From Actinopolyspora mortivallis DSM 44261 (GTDB taxonomy: Bacteria; Actinomycetota; Actinomycetes; Mycobacteriales; Pseudonocardiaceae), in assembly GCF_000384035.1 (NCBI RefSeq), contig NZ_KB913024.1:3909819-3973818 (forward strand): DNA of 64,000 nt, in the 5' to 3' direction. The first letter of the stretch is position 1. Each line of letters opens with the position of its first letter. Positions 9,248 through 17,786 of this stretch are shown one piece after another. The notes under the pieces were generated by a model. It was not told the DNA's origin and did no database searches. It worked only from the letters and a program-made list of their open reading frames with translations. The translations under genes and the position numbers were made by a program.

Positions 9248-9392
9248 CTGCCGTCTCCCGATTCTTCCCGTCGGCGACAACCCGCCGAACGCGATCCCCG
9301 CTCGTGCCAGGGGCGTCCGCAGCCCGAGACAGCTGCCGTGCTCGTAGGCCCCGCCGTAGAGACTCCCCGTCCGAGAGTACGTGACGCCGCCG

Positions 9393-11276
9393 TCAGCGGC
9401 GACGCAGCAGACCGGTGATTCGGTCGAACGCGGGGCGCAGTTCGGACACCCGCAGCAGCCACATCACACCGAACACGGCGGTGAGTCCGGTGACACCACC
9501 GAGTACCAGCTGCGCCCACCCGGTCACCGGTCCGGCGGGGAGCACGCCGTGCAGGGCGCGACTGACCAGCCAGGCCAGCACGGCCCCCGCCACCGAGGCG
9601 ACCAGGGTCCGACCGAGGGTGTCCAGGAACCGCCCGCTTCCGAGCGGACCCAGCCGGTGGCGCAGCCACAACTCCCCGACCAGGGAGCCGACCACGAAGG
9701 TGAACGAGTTCGTGAAGGTCAGTGCGACGACCACGTCCCCGGAGGGGACCAGTGCCCCGACCGCGACGGCCATCAGCACCTTGACCACGGTCATCACGAC
9801 CATGATCAACGTGGGGGTGCGGGCGTCCTTCAACGCGTAGAAGGCCCGCATCTGCATCATGGTGATCGCGAACGGCAGCACCCCGAAGGCCGAGACGGCC
9901 AACGCGATCCCCAGTTGTTCGGTGGAGCCACTGCCGTCCCGCACCGAGAACAGCGCCACCGCCATGGGCACCCCCAGCGCGGTCATCATCGCACTGATCG
10001 GCAGCAGCGAGACCGTGGACATCCTGTTGCCCAGGGACAGGTCGTCGATCATCCGTGCGTGGTCCCGGTCGGCGGCCGCCGCGCTCATGCGCGGCAGGAT
10101 CGCCGTCATCACCGAGAAGCCGATCACGCCGTAGGGCAGTTGCAGCAGCATCCACGTGTAGTTGTAGATGGACCAGGCACCCGGGTCGGAGGCGGTGGCC
10201 ACCCTGGACAGCGACAGCAGCCCGATCTGGCTGACTCCGACGTAGCCGAGCATCCACAGCGTCATCCCGCCGAACTCGGACAGTCGGGAGTCCCACCCGA
10301 TCCGTGGTCGGAAGCTCAGCCCGGTCCGCCGCAGCGCGGGCAGCTGCACGCAGGCCTGGGCGAGCACACCACAGGTGACCCCGATCCCCAGGGTCAGCAG
10401 GTGGGCGTCGCTCATGCGGACCGGGTTCAGGGTCAGTTCCCCGGGCAGCGCCCGGTAGATCACCAGGGTGACCAGGATGACCACGTTGTTGACCACCGGT
10501 GCCCACGCCGGTGGTCCGAAGACGCGTTTGGACTGCAACAGGGCGCCGAACAGGGCGCTGGCCCCGTAGCACGCGATCTGGGGAAGCAGCAGGTAGGCCA
10601 GGGCGGTGGCCAGTTCGGGACTGGCCTTGTCCCCGTCCCCCATGTACAGCCACACCAGCGCGGGCGCCAGCAGCATGGACAGCAGCGTCCCCACGGCCAG
10701 CACCAGACCCGCCGCGCCGAGCAGCTTCTGGACGTAGGCCCGGCCGCCGTCCGCGTCGGACTTCTGCGCCCGCACGAGCACGGGCACGATCACACTGGTG
10801 AGCACCCCGCCGATGAGCAGCTCGAAGATGCTGGTGGGCAGGGTGTTCGCCACGGTGAAGGAGTCGTTGACCACCCCGAAGCCCACGGTGTAGGCCAGCA
10901 CCAGTTTCCAGCCGAAACCGGTGATCCGACTGACCAGCGTGGCCACGGCCATCGAACCGCTGGCCCTGAGCAGGGACTGCTTGCCCGAACCACCTTCGTC
11001 CCGCGTCGTCTCCGGGGACTCGGCGGTCCCGTCTCCGTGCGACTCGGCCACCTGGGGGATCACCTCGGTGTGTTGTTCGGGGCGCGCCTCGTCCACCACT
11101 CGTCCGAACACCGGGATCGGTTGGGTCGTTTCGGTCGGGTCGCCGGAGGAGCCGTCCCCGCCGAACGGTGGCGTGGGCGCCGGTCCGGCCACCCGCGGAA
11201 TCGGCTCGGTGGGATGAGCCGTTTCCGCGCCGGCCTCCCCGGGCCGGAGCGCCTCGGCGCGCTCGTCTCCGTTCAC
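9393..11276 (-). CDS. murJ: Lipid II flippase MurJ
   Basis: MATE/MOP-superfamily transporter that moves lipid II across the cytoplasmic membrane for peptidoglycan synthesis. The ~627-residue product has a ~105-residue disordered cytoplasmic N-terminus rich in Pro, Thr and Glu, then about 14 membrane segments beginning LLRASGSMAVATLVSRITGF, the usual MurJ opening. The N-terminal tail has repeated TEPIP/TTQPIP-type motifs that could be kinase or FHA targets (inference). GTG 11276 is preferred over the in-frame TTG 11279 because AAGGA is nine bases away. It is the third gene of a NUDIX-DUF6049-murJ-pseudokinase run. Confidence 0.95.
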   Translation of the reverse strand: MNGDERAEALRPGEAGAETAHPTEPIPRVAGPAPTPPFGGDGSSGDPTETTQPIPVFGRVVDEARPEQHTEVIPQVAESHGDGTAESPETTRDEGGSGKQSLLRASGSMAVATLVSRITGFGWKLVLAYTVGFGVVNDSFTVANTLPTSIFELLIGGVLTSVIVPVLVRAQKSDADGGRAYVQKLLGAAGLVLAVGTLLSMLLAPALVWLYMGDGDKASPELATALAYLLLPQIACYGASALFGALLQSKRVFGPPAWAPVVNNVVILVTLVIYRALPGELTLNPVRMSDAHLLTLGIGVTCGVLAQACVQLPALRRTGLSFRPRIGWDSRLSEFGGMTLWMLGYVGVSQIGLLSLSRVATASDPGAWSIYNYTWMLLQLPYGVIGFSVMTAILPRMSAAAADRDHARMIDDLSLGNRMSTVSLLPISAMMTALGVPMAVALFSVRDGSGSTEQLGIALAVSAFGVLPFAITMMQMRAFYALKDARTPTLIMVVMTVVKVLMAVAVGALVPSGDVVVALTFTNSFTFVVGSLVGELWLRHRLGPLGSGRFLDTLGRTLVASVAGAVLAWLVSRALHGVLPAGPVTGWAQLVLGGVTGLTAVFGVMWLLRVSELRPAFDRITGLLRRR

Positions 11277-11454
11277 CAACTCAGATCCTTCGTTCGGTGT
11301 GCGCCCCCGTGCGTGTGCGACCCGGCCAGGTTAGCCGAGCGGCACCCGTGGAGTCGCTCGCGTCCGGAGGCAGGCCGCCGAGGGGGTGACTCACCGGGCC
11401 CGCCGTGTGCGGGAGAGGCGGGCCCGTGCGTGGACGTTCCGCCGTGTCACCTTC

Positions 11455-13887
11455 TCAGTCCCGCCGCGGATCACCGTCGGCGGTCGGTTCCCCGGCGGGA
11501 GGAGCCTCCTCGTCGGCGGCCCGGGGGCCGTCCTCTCCGGGAATCTCCCGTCCGGGGGACGCCTCGGGGGCGGTCGGGTTGGCCTGCTCCGCTGTGGCCT
11601 CGCTCTCCTCCGGCGTCGAGGGGGCGGTTCCGCCGTCGCCGCGGGCGCGGAACCGGCGCACGATACGGCGCGCCGACAGCAGCACCAGCAGCGCGGCCCC
11701 CGTGACCGTGAGGATCAGTGGAACGGTGCCGTAGGCGTTCGAGTCCACCCGCATCCGTCTGGTCTGGCCGAGCTTGGTGCCGCCCTCGGTGCGCAGCGTC
11801 ACGTCGACGGTGAACTTGCCCGAGCGCTCGACCGTGGTCTCCGGCAGGAACGGTCTGCTTCCGTTCGCGGGGACCCTGAGCACCCCGAGGTCGTCCACCC
11901 GCACGCCCGGCGGGGTGTCCACGTGCAGCCTGAACCGCACGTTGACCGGAAGGTCGTTGCGTACCGTGATCGGGATCTTGCTGTTCGAGGAGGTCAGGGT
12001 GATCTGCCAGTCGAAGTCGGCGATGTGGACCCCGTTCAGCACCCCCTCCACCGTGCGGGCCGCGATCTCCACCCACCGGGACGCGGCCCGCTCGTTGCCG
12101 CGCCAGGCGCTGGAGGCACCGTGCAGCAGCCCGTTGCGCAGCGGTGTGGTCACGCTGGCCGGGTCGACGTTCAGCGCGGGCTCCCGCTCGGAGGCACCGA
12201 ACAACTGGCCCACCCTGTAGTTCTGGGCCGCGAGGTCGTCCAGCACGGAACGGGGGATCTCCCGCCGCGCGCCGCTCTGTGGGTAGGTCAGCGCGACAGG
12301 GGACGCGGAGTCGCCCGCCGCCGAGGCGGAGGTTCCCGAGGGGGAACCGCCCTCGTCCCGGCCGGCCGCGGACTCCTCGGGCAGCGGCACGGGACGCACG
12401 AAGCCCGCCTCGTCCAGCGCCTTCAGCCCCTCCAGGAAACCGTCCACCTCGTCGCCGTCCAGGTCCCACCGCCGGGGCGGGACGACGAGCGTGGTGCCGT
12501 CCACGGTGGCCACGGTGCTGCGGAAGGCCAGCGCGGAGAGACCGTTGAGCACCGACGGTGTCCCGTCCCCCACGGGAGTGAGTCCGGTCGAGCCTCCCGC
12601 CTGCTGTCCCCGGGCGGGGTTCAGGGAGTCGGCCACCAGCGGGTCGACCAACCGGGCCGTCGGGGTGTAGTTCCGGTCACCGGTGCGCACCCGCACCGGT
12701 TCCAACGAGCCGGCGGGGGCCGCCAGCGACTCGGGATGCATCAGCACGGTGCGCACCGGGGTGTCGGCCAGGTGGGAGGCCGTGGCACCGTCGAGCGCGC
12801 CGTCGGCGGGCCAGAGCACGTCCTCGCGCACCCGGACACCGAGTTCACGCTCCACCAGCGCGCCGCCGTCCAGTGCACCCCGCAACAGGTCGGGCAACCC
12901 CGCCCGGGCGAGGGCGACCACGTCCGCGTCGCTGTACGGGAGGGCGATCACACAGCGTCCCCGTACGGTCTTCCGCAGCTCGTCCAGCCAGCGTTTCGCC
13001 GCTTCCGCTCCGCCTCCGGCGACGAGTTCGTCGTCCTCGCCGCGCACCTGGTACCCCCGCGCCATGGCCCGGGCCGTGACGATCAGGTCGGGGTCGATGA
13101 CCAGGCAGATCCCCTCGCCCAGCTCCGAGTCGGCGGGAACCTTCTCGGAGAGGGAGCGGACCAGCTCGAACAGGCGTCCTCCGGGGGCCAGCGTGGTGGC
13201 CAGCCGGTCGTCGGTGAGGATCGTCGGTCGGCCGGGCAGCTGTTCCTGGGCCAGGTGGGGGCGGTCCACCAGCGGGATCAGCGTGGTGATCCGCGTGCTC
13301 CGCTCCGGCGGCGCGGCCGAGCGCCCCGGCAGGGACAGCACGGGCAGCATGAAGTGTTCGGTGGCCACGCGGGCCCTGCGCCCTGGGGCCAGGTCCCCGT
13401 TGACGTTCAGCAACAGCGGATACACCCCGGGGCGGTCGAGGCCCAGCCCGTCCGGGCCGTTGCCGGTCAGCTCGACACGCAGCTCGAACCGGGACCGCTG
13501 TCCGGGTCCGATGCGCTGGGCTACCGTGGTGAAGTGGGTGCGGGTGGAGGTCGTGGCGTTCGCGCGCAGCGCCGTGACCAGGCTGGCCCGCGTGGCCCTC
13601 GGCTCGCCCCGCTCCAGCCGCATCTGCAGGTCGCTGACCGGCCGACCGCCGGTGTTGTACAGCGCCCCGCTGATTCTGAGCGTCTTCCCGGAGCCCTCAC
13701 GCACCACCTCGGGCGTGACCGAGGACACGTCGATGCTGATCCGCCCGTCCGACTGCGCGCCCGCCTGGGGCACGACGGGGGTGAGCACCGTCAGCAGCGC
13801 CCCCACCACGAGAACCAGCGCGGTTCTCAGCGGTGTGCGCACGCGCGCGGGGATCCGGGGGAACGCGTTGCCCGGCCGGGGGCTCAT
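11455..13887 (-). CDS. DUF6049 family envelope protein (Rv3909-like)
   Basis: An 810-residue exported membrane-anchored protein. A signal peptide covers about residues 1-45 (hydrophobic core [17 protein letters not shown], then AGAQS). A large extracellular part with beta-rich segments at both ends of a central domain follows. A single C-terminal membrane helix ([15 protein letters not shown], about residue 735) leads to a basic stop-transfer stretch and an acidic, Pro/Glu-rich cytoplasmic tail. The family is conserved next to murJ in actinobacteria and has no assigned biochemical function. Its ATG overlaps the NUDIX stop as ATGA, so the two are translationally coupled. A role in wall assembly with MurJ is inferred from position only. 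Confidence 0.85.
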   Translation of the reverse strand: MSPRPGNAFPRIPARVRTPLRTALVLVVGALLTVLTPVVPQAGAQSDGRISIDVSSVTPEVVREGSGKTLRISGALYNTGGRPVSDLQMRLERGEPRATRASLVTALRANATTSTRTHFTTVAQRIGPGQRSRFELRVELTGNGPDGLGLDRPGVYPLLLNVNGDLAPGRRARVATEHFMLPVLSLPGRSAAPPERSTRITTLIPLVDRPHLAQEQLPGRPTILTDDRLATTLAPGGRLFELVRSLSEKVPADSELGEGICLVIDPDLIVTARAMARGYQVRGEDDELVAGGGAEAAKRWLDELRKTVRGRCVIALPYSDADVVALARAGLPDLLRGALDGGALVERELGVRVREDVLWPADGALDGATASHLADTPVRTVLMHPESLAAPAGSLEPVRVRTGDRNYTPTARLVDPLVADSLNPARGQQAGGSTGLTPVGDGTPSVLNGLSALAFRSTVATVDGTTLVVPPRRWDLDGDEVDGFLEGLKALDEAGFVRPVPLPEESAAGRDEGGSPSGTSASAAGDSASPVALTYPQSGARREIPRSVLDDLAAQNYRVGQLFGASEREPALNVDPASVTTPLRNGLLHGASSAWRGNERAASRWVEIAARTVEGVLNGVHIADFDWQITLTSSNSKIPITVRNDLPVNVRFRLHVDTPPGVRVDDLGVLRVPANGSRPFLPETTVERSGKFTVDVTLRTEGGTKLGQTRRMRVDSNAYGTVPLILTVTGAALLVLLSARRIVRRFRARGDGGTAPSTPEESEATAEQANPTAPEASPGREIPGEDGPRAADEEAPPAGEPTADGDPRRD

Positions 13888-14417
13888 CCGTGCTCCGTCC
13901 AGCTGCCGAACTCCAGGTCGTCCGGACCGCGCCCGAACAACGCGATCGCGTGCCGCACGAGCCTGCGCTCGTCGGCATAGGCCAGAACCCCGTCCAGCTC
14001 ACCCAGCGGCACCCATGCCACCTCGGTGACCTCCACGTCCTCGTCGGAAAGCTCGCCGCCCACGGCCACGAGCAGGAAGTGGTGCACGGTCTTGTGCACC
14101 TTCCTGTTGTCGGCCACGAACCAGTAGTCGATTGTCCCGATCGGGCGAATTACCCGTCCGATGATGCCGGTCTCCTCGGCCACCTCGCGGGCGGCGGTCT
14201 CCTCGGGGGTCTCCCCCGGTTCGATGTGCCCCTTCGGCAGCGACCACAGCAGTCGTCGTTGACGGTCCAACCTCCCGATCACGGCGGCGTGTCGTTTCGA
14301 CGCGTCGACCACCAGCCCGCCCGCCGACGTCTCGTCCACCGTCCGCAACCTGCGTCGCCGGCGCGGGCTCCGACGCTTCGGTCTGGATCCGCCGGAACCA
14401 CCGGGCGAGGGAGGCAT
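13884..14417 (-). CDS. NUDIX hydrolase (MutT4-like)
   Basis: A 177-residue hydrolase of nucleoside-diphosphate-linked substrates. The NUDIX box is complete: [20 protein letters not shown] followed by TGI. An Arg-rich N-terminal stretch of about 20 residues precedes TVDETSAGG, as in M. tuberculosis MutT4 (Rv3908). ATG 14417 is chosen because the frame upstream of it has no family similarity, although the ribosome site is weak. It diverges from the CCA-adding enzyme gene over 229 bases. The substrate is unknown; a mutagenic nucleotide or an NDP-sugar are both possible. Confidence 0.88.
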   Translation of the reverse strand: MPPSPGGSGGSRPKRRSPRRRRRLRTVDETSAGGLVVDASKRHAAVIGRLDRQRRLLWSLPKGHIEPGETPEETAAREVAEETGIIGRVIRPIGTIDYWFVADNRKVHKTVHHFLLVAVGGELSDEDVEVTEVAWVPLGELDGVLAYADERRLVRHAIALFGRGPDDLEFGSWTEHG

Positions 14418-14646
14418 ACGACCGATGGTAATGCGATTCGGCGGTCCACCGTCGTTGTCGACGACGCACCGTCGTCCGCCGTGTCGCACGACCACCCCGT
14501 TCCCCGCCCGGCTCGTGGAGCGGACCGGCCACCGCCGATCCTGGCATCGTCGCGGAACGTGTTCACGGGTGGTCGCGCTCGGCGGGATGGCGGCACAACG
14601 GTGACGGTCACCGGCGCGGGAGAGACGGTCGATACCCTGGTTCACC

Positions 14647-16182
14647 GTGGCCCCATCCGTGTTCGACCCCGCCGAGTCCGACTACGGCCCCTCCGAGCCC
14701 CCCGCGCGGGCGACGGTCTCCGACGCCGAAGCCGCGCGCACGGTGCAGCGCAACGCTGTCGAGGAACTGCTGCGCCGGGCACCGGTGGTGGAGGAGCTGG
14801 CGCGGCTGTTCGCCGCCGCGGGATTCTCGCTCTACATAGTGGGCGGCAGCGTGCGGGACGCGCTGCTGGGCCAGGTCGGCGCGGACCTGGACTTCACCAC
14901 CGAGGCACGACCGGAGCGGGTGCTGGAGCTGCTCGACGGCTGGGCCGAGACCGTCTGGGACACCGGCATCGAGTTCGGAACCGTCGGCGCCTACCGCAAG
15001 GGCACCACGGTCGAGATCACCACCTTCCGCGCCGACACCTACGACCGCTCCAGCCGCAACCCCGAGGTGGTCTTCGGCGACTCGATCGACGGGGACCTGC
15101 TTCGCAGGGACTTCACCGTCAACGCGATGGCCGTGGAGCTCTCCCGGCGTGAGTTCGTCGACCCCCACGGCGGTCTGCGGGACGTGATCCGGCAGTGGCT
15201 GGACACCCCGGCCCCGCCCGAGGAGTCCTTCGCCGACGACCCGCTGCGGATGATGCGCGCCGCCCGGTTCGCCGCCCAACTCGGTTTCGACCCCACGCAG
15301 CGCGTGCTCACCGCGATGCGCTCGATGGCGGCCGAGATCGAACGCATCACCCCCGAACGCGTGCAGACCGAGCTGTCCAAGCTCCTGTGCGGCCGGTACC
15401 CCCGCAAGGGGGTGGAGCTGCTGGTGGACACGGGTCTGGCCGACCACGTGCTGCCCGAGCTTCCCGCCATGAGGCTGGAGATCGACGAGCACCACCAGCA
15501 CAAGGACGTGTACCTGCACTCGCTGGTGGTGCTGGACCAGGCCGTGGAGCTGGAGCGGGCCGCCGACCCCGAGGGGGAACCCGACCTGACGCTGCGGCTG
15601 GCGGCCCTGCTGCACGACATCGGCAAGCCCGCCACGCGTCGCTTCGAACCGGGCGGCGGAGTCAGTTTCCACCACCACGAGGTGGTCGGCGCCAAGATGG
15701 CCCGCAAACGGCTGCGGGCGCTGCGTTACTCCAAGGAGATCGTCTCCGACGTCTCCGACCTCGTCTACCTGCACCTGCGCTTCCACGGCTACGGCGAGGG
15801 GAACTGGACCGACTCGGCCGTGCGGCGCTACGTCAACGACGCGGGCCACCTGTTGCAGCGGCTGCACAAGCTCGTGCGGGCCGACTGCACCACCAGGAAC
15901 CGACGCAAGGCGCGCGCCCTGCAACGCTCCTACGACGATCTCGAAGCGCGCATCCAGCGCATCGCCGAGGAGGAGGACCTGGCCAGGGTGCGGCCGGACC
16001 TGGACGGCAACGAGATCATCCGACTGCTGGGCATCGAACCGGGGCCGCTGGTCGGCAAGGCCTGGCGGCACCTCAGGGAGCTCCGGCTGGACCAGGGGCC
16101 GCTGGGACGCGAGCGGGCGGTGGCCGAGCTGTACCGCTGGGCCCGCGAGCAGGGAGTCGAACCTCCGGAGGAGCAGGGGTGA
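14647..16182 (+). CDS. pcnA: CCA tRNA nucleotidyltransferase (class II)
   Basis: Adds or repairs the 3' CCA end of tRNAs. The 511-residue enzyme has the nucleotidyltransferase signature [12 protein letters not shown] with the catalytic aspartates DLDFTTEA (about residues 66-90). The RNA-binding segment [10 protein letters not shown] comes next, and then an HD domain with HDIGKP near residue 322. The start is GTG 14647. A TACCCT -10-like hexamer ends nine bases upstream, so the mRNA may be leaderless or nearly so. It is divergent from the NUDIX gene, as Rv3907c is from Rv3908. Confidence 0.95.
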   Translation: MAPSVFDPAESDYGPSEPPARATVSDAEAARTVQRNAVEELLRRAPVVEELARLFAAAGFSLYIVGGSVRDALLGQVGADLDFTTEARPERVLELLDGWAETVWDTGIEFGTVGAYRKGTTVEITTFRADTYDRSSRNPEVVFGDSIDGDLLRRDFTVNAMAVELSRREFVDPHGGLRDVIRQWLDTPAPPEESFADDPLRMMRAARFAAQLGFDPTQRVLTAMRSMAAEIERITPERVQTELSKLLCGRYPRKGVELLVDTGLADHVLPELPAMRLEIDEHHQHKDVYLHSLVVLDQAVELERAADPEGEPDLTLRLAALLHDIGKPATRRFEPGGGVSFHHHEVVGAKMARKRLRALRYSKEIVSDVSDLVYLHLRFHGYGEGNWTDSAVRRYVNDAGHLLQRLHKLVRADCTTRNRRKARALQRSYDDLEARIQRIAEEEDLARVRPDLDGNEIIRLLGIEPGPLVGKAWRHLRELRLDQGPLGRERAVAELYRWAREQGVEPPEEQG

Positions 16183-16284
16183 ACCCCTTCGGGGGACACG
16201 ACCGTGGGGCGTGTGTCCCCCGGTACGACACCCGGTCACGTTACGGCGGTCCCGAAAGCCGGAAACGGGTGAGATCATGCGGGT

Positions 16285-16857
16285 GTGGGATCCGACGCGG
16301 ACGTGAAACCGGGAACGCTGCTCGTGGCGGCGCCGACCCTGTACGACGAGAACTTCCGCCGCACCGTGGTGTTCGTCATCCACCACCACGAGGAGGGCAC
16401 GCTCGGGGTGGTGCTCAACCGACCGAGCGAGATACCGGTGGCGGACGTGCTGCCCAAGTGGGGGGAGTTCTCCAGCGAACCACGTTCCCTGTTCGTGGGC
16501 GGGCCGGTGGACCAGCGCACCGCCATCTGTCTCGCCACGCTGCACACCGGCGTGGACCCCGAGAGCACGGAGGGAATCGTGGGGGTGGACGGACCGGTGG
16601 GGCTGATCGACCTCGACGGCGACCCGGGGGAGCTGGCCGCGCGCACCCGGGGGCTCCGGTTCTTCGCCGGCTACGCGGGGTGGGGGAAGCAGCAGCTGGA
16701 GAGCGAGATCGACCGGGGCGACTGGCACGTGATCCCCGCCCTTCCCGAGGACGTGATCGCCGCCTCCGCCACCGACCTGTGGGGACGGGTGCTGCGCCGG
16801 CAGGGGCCGCCGCTGGCCTTCCTGGCCACCCACCCCGGTGATGTCCAGCTGAACTGA
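16285..16857 (+). CDS. YqgE/AlgH family protein
   Basis: A 190-residue protein of the DUF179 family, recognised by the opening KPGTLLVAAPTLYDENF, the segment VVLNRPSE, and the GYAGWGKQQLE motif near residue 130. The family is widespread and structurally known but its biochemical role is unresolved. The start is GTG 16285; a GATCAT -10-like element sits six bases before it, suggesting a leaderless message. It ends 34 bases before the convergent SdpI-like gene. Confidence 0.88.
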   Translation: MGSDADVKPGTLLVAAPTLYDENFRRTVVFVIHHHEEGTLGVVLNRPSEIPVADVLPKWGEFSSEPRSLFVGGPVDQRTAICLATLHTGVDPESTEGIVGVDGPVGLIDLDGDPGELAARTRGLRFFAGYAGWGKQQLESEIDRGDWHVIPALPEDVIAASATDLWGRVLRRQGPPLAFLATHPGDVQLN

Positions 16858-16891
16858 GGGGCCCCGCTGAGCCGTCCGGGCCGGGGAAGGA

Positions 16892-17419
16892 TCACCGCCC
16901 CGACGGGGAGGTGGTTCCGGTCGAGGAGGCGGAGTCCCGCGTGCCGAGCGCGGCCGCGCAACCTCCCGCCGCCGAACAGATCCCGGCCGCGGCGCAGCCG
17001 CCACCCGTGGTGGCGGAACCCTCCGTGGACGCCCCCGCCCCGGCGGCGCACACCGAGCACCCCGAGTCCGCGGGCAGGAGTTCGGCCGCCCGGGCCCCGA
17101 GAACTCCCCCGGCCAGGATCAGCGCCACCGCGCCGAGAGCTCCGACACCGAGGACCAGCCAGCCCGTCGTGCCCGGTCCCAGGGTCGCCGCGAGCGAACC
17201 GGCGACCACGGCCGCCGCCGCCCCGGCGAGGACGGGGGGCGCGGCCACACGGTTGGCGAGGCGGAAACCGTCCGCACTGCGCAACGCGGCCGGGGTGCGC
17301 ACCCCGACGTAGCGGTTGCGCGGCAGCGTGCCGCGCAGTCCCCGCAGGCCCAGGGTCGCCGCGGCCGCTCCGAGCAGCACCAGGACCGCGCACAGGGTGA
17401 TCAGGAATGCGAGCTCCAC
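16892..17419 (-). CDS. SdpI-like small membrane protein with cysteine-rich tail
   Basis: A 175-residue membrane protein. Three hydrophobic segments (about residues 3-22, 60-80 and 85-105) flank LPRNRYVGVRTPAALRS, a motif typical of the SdpI/DUF1648-related immunity family. The last ~70 residues are Ala/Gly/Cys-rich, with six cysteines in CSVC, GGC, GIC and GGC settings. A GTG start is used at 17419. It lies divergent from the leuS leader. Immunity to a toxin peptide is the family's known role in Bacillus, but no toxin gene is seen here and the tail is unexplained. Confidence 0.75.
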   Translation of the reverse strand: MELAFLITLCAVLVLLGAAAATLGLRGLRGTLPRNRYVGVRTPAALRSADGFRLANRVAAPPVLAGAAAAVVAGSLAATLGPGTTGWLVLGVGALGAVALILAGGVLGARAAELLPADSGCSVCAAGAGASTEGSATTGGGCAAAGICSAAGGCAAALGTRDSASSTGTTSPSGR

Positions 17420-17597
17420 CCCGCCAGACTACGACCTCGTCTTCCGCCGCTGCTCGCGGCGCGACAAGCGGGTGCCCCGGAGCATACCGTCCTTCGCCTC
17501 CTGGAGGCGGCCGGGTGAGACTCCCTGTCCGGGATCTGTGGAGGATGGCGGGTCCGCCGCGGTCATCCCGGTACCACCGGGCGTGCTACCCACCGGT

Positions 17598-17612
17598 TAT
17601 CCTGGTGACGTG
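17598..17612 (+). promoter_or_regulatory. Candidate -10 element and leaderless start of the leuS leader
   Basis: TATCCT (17598-17603) lies six bases before the GTG at 17610. That is the -10 to +1 distance expected if transcription starts at the leader peptide's own start codon. No good -35 is visible. Confidence 0.45.
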
Positions 17613-17645
17613 GCCGACACCCGACTTCTTGCCGTGCCGCGCTGA
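17610..17645 (+). CDS. Predicted leuS leader peptide (11 codons, two Leu)
   Basis: A short frame starting with GTG encodes VADTRLLAVPR and stops at TGA. Its two leucines are both CTT, a codon rarely used in this GC-rich genome. It is followed by a stem (17636-17646 with 17659-17669) and then a terminator, all upstream of leuS and on the same strand, with no other gene between. This is the layout of classical transcription attenuation by leucyl-tRNA supply. Translation of the peptide is inferred. Confidence 0.6.
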   Translation: MADTRLLAVPR

Positions 17646-17669
17646 GACGACAGGTTCCTCGGCGCGGCG

Positions 17670-17703
17670 ACCCCTCATGCCCGGACCGGGATGGGGGGTT
17701 TTT
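17670..17703 (+). terminator. Attenuator terminator in the leuS leader
   Basis: A 12-bp stem with one bulge (17670-17682 with 17688-17699, five-base loop) runs into TTTTT at 17699-17703. It lies 83 bases before the leuS start. Nothing on the plus strand upstream needs a terminator except the leader, so premature termination of leuS mRNA is the simplest reading. Confidence 0.7.
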
Positions 17704-17786
17704 GGCTTTCGGGACGGCACACCGGACGGTCGTCGGAGAGTGCGGAGGCGAGTCCGGGCGACGAACTAGGGAAGGAAACGCACACG

